A stretch of 60,000 nucleotides of DNA from Nymphaea colorata. Its lineage: Eukaryota > Streptophyta > Magnoliopsida > Nymphaeales > Nymphaeaceae. Shown in pieces: positions 1-16,560 of the stretch. Position 1 is the first letter of the stretch. Each line of letters starts with the position of its first letter. Below the pieces are notes generated by a model, which was not told the DNA's origin, did not search any database, and saw nothing but the letters and a program-made list of their open reading frames with translations. The position numbers were made by a program, and so were the translations under genes. The stretch lies in the NCBI RefSeq assembly GCF_008831285.2, contig NC_045138.2, forward strand, positions 819,143 through 879,142. Direction: 5' to 3'.

Positions 1-3000
1 AGGAAGGTGCATCGCCACCTGAATGGCCCGCACCGCATCTCATATACCACAGCTCTGGACCTAGAGGCATGAAAAAAGGAGGGGTGGCTTTTGATGTTCA
101 TTTCAAAATGGTGGGTCATAATTTTCTTGCTCACCCAAAAAAGATGAGGACAAGAGGGAAACGGATGGATGGGCTCCAACATTTGTTTTTTTTTTTTTTA
201 ATTTTCATTTTTTTCTTTTCACTCAACAATTTTTAGATAAAATATAAAAAAAAAATTGAGTTGTCGCCATCTCTCCCTTTCTCCGTTGTCTCCATCTTCA
301 ATGCGGGTGAGGGAAAAAATTAAGATGAGCGAGAAGATAACAACCCACTCACCCTGAAGGAGCCGAAGCCTCTCCCTCTTATCTTTTTCTTATGTCTTTT
401 GGGTCTAAAGTTGCGTTGGGGCCTTTACATGGCAGGATGCATGCCGCGTCTTTGAACGGAAAAAATGTAGGAATAAGTGGAGGCACTTAATTGGACGATG
501 ACAAAGGATGAGTTTGACGATGTAGATTGGACGATAGAGACGGTGGATCCGTGTGGATTTTTGAAAACTAATGCTTCATTATATGCTTGCTTTTGAATGG
601 GTAAAGAAATGAATCAATTTATGAATATCTGCCCATACTTTATATGGGTTTTTTTTTCTATATTCATTTCAAAAGCAATATAATATAATCTAAATCGTTT
701 TTATTTAATAAACATTAAAAAAAACTACACTGCAACTGATGGTTATTAAAGAATATGTTGTATCAGCGATCAAATGGATCATACGGTAATATACCGAGTC
801 ACCGACATTGACTTCGAAGCTGCGAAGTAAAAACGGCTTATATTTCACATGATCGTGGAAGGTTTAATCCATTGAATGTTCTTTGGAAGGTGACAGGGAA
901 ACTTCGTTTGCCATTCTATCACCCAAAAAAAAAATATGGCTATTTAATTTCATTCACATTTTCTTGGACTGCTTGTCCTTGTCATTGTCATTTGTGAAGA
1001 CATTCATGAAGATTTCAACTTCTTTAGTCAAAGAAAAGTTCTTTTTACTTTCACGTGATTATGTTCATTTATTATATGTAGTTATAGTTATAGTGAATGA
1101 ATGATGACCTTTGCTATTTAGAGTAACTTAGTCATTTAACTAATGTTGTTCATGTGATGCAAATGATGGTTGAAAAAAAACATGAGAGAAAAGTGAGAAA
1201 ACTGATACTAGATGAGAAAATATTCATCACATTTTTCCTTGTTTTTTATTCAGTGTCCATCATGATGAATCAAATGGCTCTACTTAGATGGTAAGGTAAC
1301 TTTAAAATGCTAGAATCGTTAGTCTATATACATATCCATGACCTAGGTGTCTAGTTTTACAAATCTATCTCTCTCTCTCACTTTCTCTTTATATATATAT
1401 ATTAATGAGTGAACGATGACTCTATTAGAGTCACTCAGTCATCTAACCAAAGGCATCAAGTTAAACAGATAGATAGTTGAAAGAAAAACAATGACAAAAG
1501 ATTATAAACTAACATTAGATAACAAAAATGTTAGTCACTTTTTTTTCTTAATTTTCTCTTAACCCTCCACCATTATGTTAGATTCATACACATTCTAATG
1601 AGGGTGATTATATATGTATACTACAATCCTCTTGCCATCCGTCCATTCAAATGTCTCTGACATGGAACGTGATGCAAATTTAATGCAATGCATTGGATTA
1701 CATGTGTAACTGTGTAAGTCATCAAATGGGCAGAATAATTCAATATATATATATATATATATATATACATTATTTTTCTTTTCCAACTATTGTTTTAAAT
1801 TGGTACTTTGGTTTTAAGGATGACCTTTGTTCCCTTTCCACAACCAACTAATAATAGTAAGTAATAACCAATATACGCTTGAGATATCCTCAATTAATTT
1901 ATGCAACGATATTTACACGGTATGAGAAATTAATTTGCTAAAAGAACTCCCAAGCTTGCCAAATAATGAAAGTGATAAACGACTATTTTGGCTTTCTTTT
2001 CGATTCTATTTATATTTTCTTAAATACATTTTCTTTTATGAACAGTTTATGGTGTCTTTGTGATAGATTTTTTAATTTGTAGTCATCCCACTGCATCCAA
2101 CCTATTTCAGTCCTCAACGTATTTAGAGAACTTCAATTATATACGTTGCCGAATTATGATGAAAACTTAAAAAAAAAAAATGTAATGTTTTTCTTTTATT
2201 AGAGGTCTAAATGCCCTTCATTTTCCTTATCTCCAAAGTATTAGGCTATGTTGGGATTTGGGTGGGGTATGCTATACCCGTCAACTAAATTGTTGTGATC
2301 CAACATTTACAGTTCAAATAATTAATGCCCATGAGAATTGAACAGACAACCTGCCTACAAACCAATCTTATAAATCATACATTCTATTGAATATCAGATA
2401 CTTTGCAAATATCAATTTAGTAATGTTCTCCTCACAATGTGGTACATCATTATATGTAGAAAAGGTAAGTATGAGCCGTTCAGTGTCAAATCCATCAATA
2501 ATATAATCTTGGTCATTGATTTTTTTTTTGGTATTATCTGTTGTACATATTTCATTGAAAAGGAATGGTAAGTTGTTTTGATCATCGAGCATTAATTCAC
2601 AGTTTTTTTTTCTCTTTCTTCCTGAATCTCAACTATCCATATGAAATAAATCAATGGCCAATGATTCAACAAACACTGCCGATCCACTCAAGCTAAGTAC
2701 CATGGAAACACATGGCGACAGTACTTAGTATGTTAAAAGGAACATGGTTTTTTTTCCCCTTCACTTTCTTTGATCACATTCTTTAACGTCTTCTACATAT
2801 CTTGGGATGCTTGGCTTGCTAGAATTTTATAATCGGGTCAGGCCGAGTACTAGGCACCAGCCACATTATGAAGCCTAGTACCTAGTAGGCCTTAGGCCCG
2901 GCACAGCCCAATTATTAACAATTTAGTGTATCGAGCTTGAAAATCAAACTCGATAATCGGTACAAAAAAACCTTATTTTATTGGCAGAGAAAAAGGCATT

Positions 3001-4115
3001 ACAAAATTGGAAAATAAAAACCAAAAAGAGACATCGACCTTACCAAAAAAAATGATTATCTTCTGAAGCTATCAAACGCTACCTAAATGTTATTTTTATT
3101 TTGTAGACCCACCGATAGTCTCATTGTCAACAATGCAGCTCAAGACCCTTGAAGCAAGGAAACAGGAGGACTTTTAAATCTTGTTTTGAGTGGTAGGAAT
3201 CATCCACCCACTCATCAAAAAAGATAGATAGATTGCATTATTTCTCGCTTCCTAGAACTGAAGACATTGACTATGTCAATGGGCATTATAAGGCATGAAT
3301 TTGACGATGTTGATGGGATGGTGGTGGTTGTTGTTGACGTTCCTGTTTTGATCAAAGAATTATTCTCTAACTTTGACAACTACTCCATCAAACAAAACAC
3401 GAGTCAATTTGACACTGTTTTCCTCCATCCCCAACAAAGAAAAAATTATTAATAATTAGTAAACATTATATTATATGGTTTCATATTTTTTATTTTTAAT
3501 TATACATTGAAATAATTGAAATTGTTTTCATATTAAAACATAGAAAAAAATAATGGCAATGAATTTATTTGCAGGATACCTACCAATCTGTAATTCATTC
3601 ATTATTTGCAGTCCAAATGAATATCATCAACAATAATCTCATGCTTTCACATGATTACAACATGTCAATTATGCTACGCCTCTTGAGATGCTTCCGAAAT
3701 TTACGACTAATTTCATAGGCCATTGACGTGGAGTAACTGGAGTTATTCCATTGAATGTTTGTTTTAGGGAGACAATGAGGCTCTCCCTTTGTCATCTAGC
3801 GAGAAACAAATTAAGAGGTTTTCTCTCAATTTGATTCAATTTGATTCGTATTTATTTAGCAACTCGTTGCTGTCAAAACAAAGCCTTCTTAATTAAGTAT
3901 TGTTTGAAAAGTTCGTTTTTGCATCTATCATGTTTCATGTTGACTTTGTGACCTACATCTGCTAAGGTTTTTTAAAGTCGAGGTGTGTTGATATTTAATT
4001 TTTGCAAATTATTCGTGAGGTAATTCTTTTAAGTGAACATTATGTTCATAAATGTACGTTTGGGGTGAGGATATGATATAATTTTTTTCTTTTATTTTTT
4101 TACAGAATGAACAAC

Positions 4116-4169
<54 letters not shown>

Positions 4170-4560
4170 TGGTAAAAACCAAACCCTTTGATTTTGAATT
4201 TCAAAGAGTTCTTTTTTTTTTTTTTGCAGTCTAACCTTAGTGATATGGTCTTGAGAAATGGATTGATGCAAAACATATGCTAAGTTTATCATTTGTTATA
4301 CTTGAATGGTGTTTTTATAATAAGAAAATTAAGCACCCCTCATGGCATGATAACAAAAAAATCAATATTTTTCATTAAAACAACTTGACTGGTCATTGTT
4401 TTTACCTTTCTTCTAATTTCTAATTTTTTATTAAAGTGAATACTGAATAGTAGAAAGATTACAATTCATTATCCTTTATAGATAGTCGAAGAAGCTCCTA
4501 CCCAATCACCCACCTCCTCCCCCAACTTTTATTCCTTTCATGCCTTATGTATTCAAACCT
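1..4560. repeat. Repeat unit 1 of left-arm non-coding array
   Basis: The opening bases (CACAGCTCTGGACCTA motif near 48, TCATAATTTTCTTGCTCA near 116) recur at about 4,657 and 4,739, so a related unit restarts near 4,561. Further landmarks that recur in the other units are ATGCCGCGTCTTTGAA near 441, TGCAACTGATGG near 733, a block at about 1,880-1,960 with GCAACGATATTTACA, and a GAGAATTGAAC block near 2,333. A TA tract lies at about 1,743-1,767 and a second, followed by GA repeats, at about 4,119-4,168. Reading frames here are short, not conserved between copies and mostly arise from low-complexity DNA. I see no gene. Confidence 0.6.
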
Positions 4561-5508
4561 GCATCTAAGCTTTGATGTGGGAAACGTGTATAGCCACCTT
4601 TATGCCCGGCCCCATCCCCTATAACCCAAGAACATAAAAAAGAGACCGACCTTCTACCACAGCTCTGGACCTATAAGCATGACAAAAGGAAGGATGACAA
4701 AAGAAAGGAGTGGCTTTAAATCTTCATTTAAAAAGTGGGTCATAATTTTCTTGCTCATCCAAAAAGAAGATGGGGACAAGGGAGAAAGGGATAAATGGCT
4801 CAACATTTTTTTTTTCTTTTCTCTTTCCACTAAAAACAATTTTTAAATAAAAAAAATGGACTTGTCGCCATCTCTCCCTTTCTCCCTTATCACCAACTTC
4901 TCCCTCTGGTGGTTTTTTAGGTCTATAGTTGCGTTGGAGCCTTTACGACAGTGATGCATGCTGCGTGTGGGAATGGAAAAAATGTAGGATATGACAAAAG
5001 ATGAGTTTGACGATGTAGATTCGGTGATAGAGACAACAGATCCCCTGGTGGATTTTTGAAGACTGGTGCTTCATCATATGCTTCTTTGAATGGGCAAACG
5101 AATTGAATGAATTTATGAATATATGCCCATACTTTATATGGTTTATTTTTCTATTTTCATTTCAAAAGCAATATAATATAATCTAAATCGTTTTTTATTT
5201 AATAAACATTAAAAAAAAACTACATTGCAACTGATGGCTATTAAAGAATATGTTGTATCAGCGATCAAATGGTGAAGCTGTAAAGTAAAAACGGCTTATA
5301 TTTCACATTATTGTGGAACGTTTAATCCATTGAGTGTTCTTTGGAAGAGTGACGGGAAACTTCTTTAGCCATTCTATCACAAAAGAAAATAAAAGAAAAA
5401 GGTCAATGGTGCTCATAATTTCATTCACTTTTTCTTCAACTGCTTGTCTTTGTCATCGTCATTAGTAAAAACCAGACACTTATATCTACACCTATATCTA
5501 TTTCTCTC

Positions 5509-5554
<46 letters not shown>

Positions 5555-6017
5555 TGTAATTGTGTTTTTATAATAAAAAAATGAACAGCCCCTGTGACAT
5601 GATAACAAAAGAAATCAATATTTTTCATTAAAACAATTTGAACCAAAGCATGTTGTATATCAAAATTGTCTTTATGCTTATATTTTATTTAAAACAGTTT
5701 TTTTTTAAATCAATGGGTCTAGTCATTATCCGTAACCCAAGTGTTTGGTTTTGACTAATCACTTGTATATATATATATATATATATATCTGTGTGTGTGA
5801 GTGTGTGAATGAAGGGAGTATGTAAATTTACATTGTCCTTATCCAATAATGGATTGGTGGGAGGTCCACCTTTATTACAAAAAAATTATATTTACAATGA
5901 GTGACAGAAGATGCAGAGCATAGCAAAACAAGACAGAAACCATATGAGCCAAGAGCCTATCAGTAAGCCAAAAGAAACCCTTCTGCCCATTGTTAATATT
6001 AATAAGCCATACTGATG
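4561..6017. repeat. Repeat unit 2 of left-arm array
   Basis: This is a shorter relative of unit 1. The CACAGCTCTGGACCTA and TCATAATTTTCTTGCTCA landmarks are followed by CTTGTCGCCATCTCTCCCTT near 4,861, a degenerate GCATGCTGCGTG near 4,956 and TGCAACTGATGGCTATT near 5,226. It contains a long TA tract (about 5,514-5,552) and another near 5,767-5,789. No gene is supported. Confidence 0.6.
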
Positions 6018-9000
6018 AAGCGTCAGTTTTTCAAATGGTTAGCTGGGATGAGAAGTTGTTTTGAAACGTACGTAATGGATATATGGTACGTGAAAAGCAA
6101 CACTCGATCAATCTTCATTATTATTGTTAAACTATGACCAAACATCCAGGTCAATGAATATTTCTTCTACATAATCAACCCCCATTCGAGCAAGTTTGAA
6201 AATGAGGTTTTTAATTGTATTTATGCTATCCACAATAAAATTTTAATTATATTTACACTGTTTTCATAACACAAGGAAAATAATTAAATTGTTTTTGTTG
6301 ATAGTTTACGCCCATAAATTTTCAAGAAAGCAATTTTATTGTATATATAGCAAAGGTTTTTTTTTTTTAATGAAATGCTTCTGCATCAGTATTCATTTCT
6401 TGTGCTTACATGAGGAGAAAAGGGAGAAAGGGATGGACCGTGACCAGTTCTTTTTTTCAATTCTCATTTTTCTTTTTCTTATTTCATATAAAATATTTGT
6501 TTAGATAAAACAAAAAAAGAAAGAGCTTGTCGCCATCTTTCCTTTTCTCCCCAGTCCAGCTTGTGAGAAGCTTACAAACAGTTGTTTGGATTATAAGAGA
6601 GTCGAAGTCTTTCCCTTTTATCTTTTTCTCTCGAGTTTTTTGGGTCCAAGGTTACGTTGAGCCTTTCACATGGCATTGGTACATGCCGCGTATTTGAATG
6701 GGGATACTGCCGAAGGTTCCCTACGGATTCTTCAAGACTTTCAGTTCATCATATGTTTGCTTGGATGGGGAGGAAGCCAATGAATCAATTTATGAATATA
6801 TATATCTGCCCATCCTTTATATGGCCTATTTTTTTATCTTCATTTTAAAACTAATTTAATACAATTTAAATATTTTTTTAATAATTCACTAAAAAGAACA
6901 TGCAACTGATGGTAATTAAAAGAAAACTGGTCGTCATCTAAAAAATGTATCAGCTATCAAACGGAACATACAGTGCCGTCAATATCGATAGGTCCAATTT
7001 TATCAGAGAGATTATTACTGATGTAGACTTAGTTGGGAACTAAAACGACAAATATTTCACGCAACAATGGGATGTTGAATCCATGGAGTGCTGTGTTGAA
7101 GCTGACAGGGAAGCTTCGTTTGTCATTCTTGCAAACTAAAAGAAAAGAAAGAGAAAAAGACACTGGCTCATGCTCTTAATTTGATTGATCACATTTTCTT
7201 GGCAGCCTGTCCTTGTCAAGACATTCATGAAGATTTCTGCATCTTCTTAGTCAAAGACAACTTGTTTCTGCCTAATGCAGTGCATGAGGCTATGTGTGAA
7301 ACATTTAGATGAACCGGTCAGAGGAATCCAACAACTAGATATATATATATGTGTGTGTGCCCATCATTTATATGGTTTATTTTTTTATCTTCATTTTAAA
7401 AGTAATTTAATACAATTTAAATCTTTTTATTTAATAATTCACCAAAAAAACGACATGCAACTGATGGGTATAAAAGAAACACCGATCGTCATCAAAGAAT
7501 TGTATCAGCTATCAAACGGAACATATAGTGTTGTCATTATTGATAGGACTTTTGTCTGTATCGTTTCAATTTTATCATATGTCTTTAAAGAGAGATTATT
7601 AATGATATAGACTTAGTTGGCAACTAAAACCACTAGTATTTCAAGCAACAGCGGAATGTTGAAAACATTGAGTACTCTGTGGAAGGTGACAGGGAAGCTT
7701 CCTTTGTCATTCTAAAAAGTCATTGTCTAGTTGAAAGAAATGATGTTGTTCATGTGATGCATTCGATAGAAAAACATAAGAAAAAGGTGAAAACTAATAC
7801 TATATGATAAAACGTTCATCACTTTTTTTTCTCATTGTTTTTTTCACTGTTCATCAATGATGGATCGTATGGCTCTACTCAGATAAATGCCACACCTAGG
7901 TCATGGATAAAAACCCTTTGATTTTAATTTAATTTTGTTTTTTGTTTTTTTCAATTTAACCTTATTAATATGATCTTAAGAATGGGTTGATGCAAAACAT
8001 ACACTAAGTTGACCATTTGTTAAGCTTTAATGGTGTTTCTATAATGATAAAAAATGAACGACCCTTGTGACATGATAACAAAAAAAAAAAATCAACATTT
8101 TTCATTAAAACAACTTGGACCAAAGCATGTTGTATATCAAAAGAGTCTTTATAAGAGTCTGGTTTTTATCCTTGACCTAAGTATCTTGTTTTTACTAATC
8201 AATATATGTGTATATAAAACGATGATTCTAGTTATTTAAAGTCACTCAGCCATCTAACCAAGGTTATTCATCTAAAGTAGATAGATGGTTGAGAAAAAAA
8301 CAATGAAACAAAGTTATAAACTAATATTAGATGATAAAAATGTCCATCCATAATGTTGGATGGGTACAAATTAGATGATTGAGTGATTATAAAAAACTAG
8401 AATTGTCATTATATATATATATATATATATATATAATCCTCTTGCCATCTATCCATTCAAATGTCTTTTACATGTAATGCTATGTAAATCTAATAGAATG
8501 CATTGGGCTACGTGTGCAAGACATCCAGAATAATTCAATTACTTTATATACATACACACACATTATTTTTCTTTTCCAACTATAGTTTTAAATTGATACT
8601 ATGGGTTTTAAGGATGACCTTTGCTATAATAAATGATAGCCCTGCAAGATACGTTTGAAACATGCTGAATTTATTTATGCAACGATATTTACACCGTATG
8701 AGAAACTAATTTGCTAAGAGAACTCCCAAGCTTGCAAACCAATGAAAGTGATACACGAATATTTTGACTCTCTTTTCGACTTTATTTACATTTTCTTTTA
8801 TGAATATGGTTTCTTTGTGATAGATTTTTTATTTTTAGTCATCCAGCCTATTTAAATCCTCAACGTACATAGAGAAGTTCAATTATATACAGTGCTGAAT
8901 TATGATGAAAATTTTAAAAAATATATATGATGTTTTTCTTTTATTGGAGGCCTGAATGCCCCTCATTTTCCTATCCCCAAATTATTGGGTTGCATTGGGA

Positions 9001-9299
9001 TTTGGGTAAGGTGTGGTATACCCATCAACTAAATTGTCACGATTCTATAATTTGTAGTCCAAATAAATAATGCCCATGAGAATTGAACCGACGACATACT
9101 TTGTATATTACTTATAAGATTAGATATGTTACGGCCGTTGAGGCAAAAAAAAAAAAAGCTGTTAAAAAATAGTTGTCATATGAGCAATGAGTTTATGGGG
9201 TTTTTGTGACAAATTATTTGAATCTCTCTCTCTCTGACACATATTCACACACACACACATATACATTGTCCTTGCCAATATTAATATATCGTACTAATG
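6018..9299. repeat. Repeat unit 3 of left-arm array (about 3.3 kb)
   Basis: The unit begins at a GAAGCGTCAGTTTTTCAAATGG landmark (near 6,018) that recurs near 9,299, 12,278 and, degenerately, 14,483. The internal order is CTTGTCGCCATC near 6,525, CATGCCGCGTATTTGAATGG near 6,682, TGCAACTGATGG near 6,901, an extra partial copy at about 7,360-7,700, then the GCAACGATATTTACAC block near 8,679 and a GAGAATTGAACC block near 9,078. No open reading frame is conserved between copies. Confidence 0.65.
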
Positions 9300-12277
<2,978 letters not shown>

Positions 12278-13103
12278 AAGCGTCAGCTTTTCGAATGGTT
12301 AGTTGAGATGAGAAGCTGTTTTGAAACTTACGTAATGGACATATGGTACTTTTAACGTGAAAAGGGACACTAGATCAATCTTCATTATTATTGTTAAACT
12401 AAGACCAAACATCGGGGTCAATGAATATTTCTTCCACCTAATCAACCCCAGATGGGTTTCATAAATAGATTCAAACAAGTTAGAAAAGATTGAAAGTGAG
12501 GTTTTTAATTGTATTTATGCTATCCACGATAAAAAATTAAATTATATTTACACTGTTTTCATAACACAAGGAAAATAATTAAATTGTTCTTGTTGATAAT
12601 TTATGCCCATCAAATTTTCAAAAGAAAGTAATTTATTTGTATACATAACAAAGGGTTTTCTTTATTTTTATTTTCTTTTTTTTTTTGAATGAAATGCTTT
12701 TACATCAGTATTCATCTCTTTTGCTCACCTGGGTAGAAGATAAAAGACAAAGGGAGAAAGGGATGGACCGTGACCAGTCCTTTTTTTTTGTCAATTCTTA
12801 TTTTTCATTTTTTTATTTCGCACAAAATATTTTTTACATAAAACAAAAAAAAAAGAGCTTGTACCATCTCTCCTTTTCTTTCCTGCCCACCTTGCGAAAA
12901 GCTTACAAATCGCTGTGAGAGCCGAAGTCTTTCCTTTTTATCTTTTTCTCTCATGTTTTTTGGGTCCAAGGTTACGTTAGCCTTTCACGTGACACCGATA
13001 CATGTCGCGTATTTGAATGGGGAACGAGGTTCCCTGCGGATTCCTCAGAACTTTCAGTTCATCATATGTTTGCTTGACTGGAGAAGTAAAATGAATCAAG
13101 TTA

Positions 13104-13159
<56 letters not shown>

Positions 13160-14480
13160 CCCGTAGTTTATGTGGCTTATTTTCTTATCTTCATTTTAGA
13201 AGTAATTTAATACAATTTAATTTTTTTTATTTAATAATTCACTAAAAAAACAACATGCAACTGATGGTAATTAAAAAAAAACTGGTCCTCGCCTAAGAAA
13301 TGTGTCAGCTATCAAACGGAACATATAGTGCTGTCAATATCGATATGGACTTTTGTCTGCATCGTTCCAATTTTATCAGAGAGATTATTGGTGATGTAGA
13401 CTTAGTTGGGAACTAAAACGACAAGTATTTCGCAACAATGGGATGTTGAATCCATGGAGTGCTGTGTGGAAGGTGACACGGAAGCTTCGTTTGTCATTCT
13501 TGCAAACTAAAAGAAAAGAAAGAGAAAAAGACACTGGCTCATGCTCTTAATTTGACTGATCACATTTTCTTGGCAGCCTGTCCTTGTCAAGACATTTATG
13601 AAGATTTCTGCATTGTCAAAGACAAGTCGTTTTTTGCTAAGGCAGTGCATGAGGCTACGTGTGAAACATTTCCATGAACCGGTCAGAGGAATCCAACAAA
13701 TATATATATATATATATATATTCATGTTTGTATTATTCGAGGTTACGAGAGAAAAACAATAAAAATAAAATGTGGACTAATACTATATTATGAAATTGCC
13801 TACCACCTTTTTCTCTTTCGTTTTCACTTAGCCATCATCATATGAGTCACACAACCCTGGTTACATAAATGGGTGACTCCAAAAAGCTAAAGTGACTATG
13901 ACATATATCTACACTTTGGTTATAAGGATGACCTATGCTCTTTTTTTCACAAATATATATATATATATATATATATATGAGATTTTCTGAATTAATTTAT
14001 GAACTAATATTTACATGCTATGAGAAATTTGCTCTAAAGCTTGCCAACTAATTAAAATGATAAACAATTATTCTGTCCTTCTTTTTTAATCTATTTATAT
14101 ATCTTTGTTAAATTTATCTTCTTTTGAACAGTTTATGGTGTCTTCAAGAATGGGTTTTTAATTTTTAGTCATTTGACTGCATCCAACATCTAGCATATTG
14201 ACATCCTCCACATATCAATTATGTACATCGCCGATTTATGACCAAAAATTGAAAATAAGTCCTTACAGAATAGTTGCCACATGAGCGATGAATTTATGGA
14301 ATTTTCAGTGACAAATAACTATAGGTTTATGGTTAATTTTTTTTATTTTTAAATTATCCAGCATATTTGAATCTCCCTTTATCATCCACACACACATAAA
14401 CTGAAGTATGCACATTTCTATTGTCCTTACCAATATTCCTTACTAAAGGTGCCCCTGCTTTCCTTATCAACATTCCTTAC
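12278..14480. repeat. Repeat unit 5 of left-arm array (partial)
   Basis: A third copy in direct orientation, with GAAGCGTCAGCTTTTCGAATGG near 12,278, CATGTCGCGTATTTGAATGG near 13,001 and TGCAACTGATGG near 13,256. The copy degenerates after about 13,900, although an AATTAATTTATG-ATATTTACA block remains near 13,990. TA tracts lie at 13,107-13,156, about 13,697-13,722 and about 13,952-13,978. No gene is supported. Confidence 0.6.
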
Positions 14481-15566
14481 TGAAGACGCATCTGGTTTCG
14501 AATGCTTAGTTGGTGATATTTGATGGATCATCGTCATTATTATTGTTGTTAACTATGATCAAACAATAAGGATTGGTTTGGTAAAGAGTGCATTCGGTTT
14601 GAATCCTATCCAACTACCATAAACATAAAAAAAAACTGTTCAGTAAAATAGACGGATTCAATTTTAAAAAACATCAGATAGATTTTGGTTTCTGGGGGTG
14701 ACATTCAATGTAATATGACCACAATTTTTGCATGTTCATACCAAGATTTTCTTTAGGGGCGGGCCGACAGTCCAACCTCTCAATTCGGATAGGACCAAAT
14801 TAAATTCAAATTCAAAAAATGTACGGCGCAATTAAAAAAATTTATTTTTGTCAATGTAATTTTCTTTTTCATAGTCCAGGGTGAGGCCACTCCCTAGGCG
14901 GTCCCTCCCCTCCCTCCGCCCCTGTCCATACCCAATTGGCCTTTTTACTCTCGGATTCTAGCTTCGAGAGACGCCTGGTCGGATTCTGATGTATTGGATC
15001 AAACATCAATTGCAGATCAGACCAGGTTTCACTATGGCTTTAAGATTGCAAATTCGATACGACGTGACTCTCTGACTCAAATCCAAATCTATGTTCAAAT
15101 CCAAGCATGTAACTACAACTAGCAGACTTGGACATCCCTTGTCACATGCAATAAGTTATCTCATTTATGTAAAGGAACTCGATATTTAAAAGATAGAAGT
15201 GCAAAACTATATGAACGAATGACAAAATGTTATCAAAAGAACACAATATGTTCAAATGATTTTACAATGTTTATGATAATTTAACTATTCATTACTTTAG
15301 CAATCATCATATGTTTGATGTATGTTCAAGTCTATGGGCATTACAAATCCCCAAAGGGATTGGTGCAATAGATGAGACATTAAGGATTGATAGGCACTCT
15401 TAGTTATGACTCTTTGTCCTACAAAAATGAAAGTCACTAATGCATAAGTTAAAGCATGGAGATGACAGGCTTCTGCTTTAGCTTGAGCGGTAAGATTAAA
15501 CTATGTTATTGCCCGACAAGACTGTGTATGGTTAAAGAGAGTTATTTTTTTTACCTTTTACATTTT
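14481..15566. other. Intergenic, no gene seen
   Basis: The stretch contains a pyrimidine-rich GC patch near 14,877-14,930 ending CCGCCCCTG, which resembles the end of the CAGGGGC-type MITEs found elsewhere in the window. I could not find a matching left end with a target duplication. I recognise no coding or RNA gene. Confidence 0.5.
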
Positions 15567-15745
15567 TTTAATGTCAAATAATTTTTTTTATTTTTTATTT
15601 TTTATTTGTTGCAAATTTACTTATCTTTTGTGTCTATTAGTTTCTAGTTTTTTTTTTCATTTTTTTAGTTTTAAAAAATTTAAAAATTTACTATATTTTT
15701 TCTATTTTTTTCAAGGTTACGGTATTATACATGAAAAAATTCACT
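15567..15745. repeat. AT-rich repeat related to an intronic repeat at 24.1-25.0 kb
   Basis: The stretch shares the ordered features GTTGCAAATxTACTTAT, a T-rich spacer and xGTxTTATACxxGAAAAA with the duplicated block inside the large gene's intron 7 (24,113-25,030). The two are probably copies of the same dispersed repeat. It lies directly beside the DUF4283 fragment. No coding capacity is evident. Confidence 0.4.
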
Positions 15746-15773
15746 TTTCTGCATCGGCCGAGAAGTTGCCCAA

Positions 15774-16070
15774 TCACCATGCCCTCTTCCTTAGAACTAT
15801 CTCTAGTTCTTCCTCTGAATCCACCCTCACGAGAAATACACCTTTCCCCAGGAATGCAAATCTTGGGGTGGCTATCTCCCTCCGCAGAGATCGCAATGCA
15901 GTTACTGTGTAGCTGAAATCCATGCTTCTCTTCTGCGAGTCTCCAATGAAACAAGCAATAGCTGTAAATCGGAAAGGGCGTTCTAATCTCTCCATAGTCG
16001 CCTCAGGAACTTTCACTCTGGGTTTGCCATCGCCAATCTCATCTTCCTCTCGATGATTGCCACTGCAGAG
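15774..16070 (-). pseudogene. DUF4283 domain fragment (retroelement ORF remnant)
   Basis: The minus-strand translation shows KVPEATMERLERPFRF, then TAIACFIG, then FLVRVDSEEELEIVLRKRAW. This is the layout of DUF4283, a domain found in plant LINE-type retroelement proteins: an ELERPFRF-like entry, a hydrophobic strand, then a V/LxRxxSEEDxxxVL...W segment. A TGA stop follows immediately after the final Trp near 15,774. The upstream part (near 16,030-16,100) continues in frame only briefly before another frame takes over, so it is a decayed fragment and not an active element. Local GC is higher than in the flanks, as expected for former coding sequence. The overlapping plus-strand frame at 15,571-15,912 has no recognisable domain and is discounted. 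Confidence 0.6.
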
Positions 16071-16294
16071 CTCCTGCCCAAGATCTCATCTTCCTCCATG
16101 GTTATTGAATCTCTGAAACACGGTTTTGGGGTGTGATCCAACTGCCGTCCACCGTCCACTGTCAGTATCAACCTTGTTTTTCTTGAAGCTGAATTCCTCC
16201 TCTCATCTCAAGACTTTATCTTCTTCCTTTCTAAAACCACTCGTTGGTTGCAGGATTTGCCTGCTTATTTTTCACTTCGTATATAATAAATATT

Positions 16295-16410
16295 ACGCCT
16301 CAAGGAGCATAGCGTAGCTAATCGAGTTAGGGGTCTGTATAAAAACAGGTCTCTAGTTCGATTTTCGTGGACACTATGTTCATGTGGGCGCGACATCAAA
16401 GTTGACAGGT
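16295..16410 (+). mobile_element. SINE-like (tRNA-derived) sequence
   Basis: A box A-like stretch AGCGTAGCTAATCGAG (near 16,311) is followed about 44 bp later by a box B-like TAGTTCGATTTTC (near 16,354). This is the spacing of an internal Pol III promoter in plant SINEs. The region downstream to about 16,560 may be the SINE body. No complete tRNA cloverleaf can be drawn. Ends and target duplications were not determined. Confidence 0.4.
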
Positions 16411-16560
16411 GTACCGTTGTTATCGCTGACACCGACGCAGTTCATTCACTCACCCATCTAATAAATAATTACAAGCACGAGCCCCAACCGACATCTATCT
16501 CACTCGTAGCTGGGCTTTGCATATAAAATTGAATAAAAGGCATACAATTATTAAAGAGAA

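Noticed and set aside
14760-14925. Possible third CAGGGGC-type hAT MITE
   Set aside because: GGGGCGGG and CCGCCCCTG ends exist but no matching 8-bp flanks could be found.
15571-15912. Plus-strand 113-codon frame
   Set aside because: Begins in a T-rich repeat with Phe runs and overlaps the better-supported minus-strand DUF4283 remnant; no domain.
16295-16370. tRNA gene
   Set aside because: Box A/B-like motifs occur but no acceptor, anticodon or T-arm pairing can be drawn.
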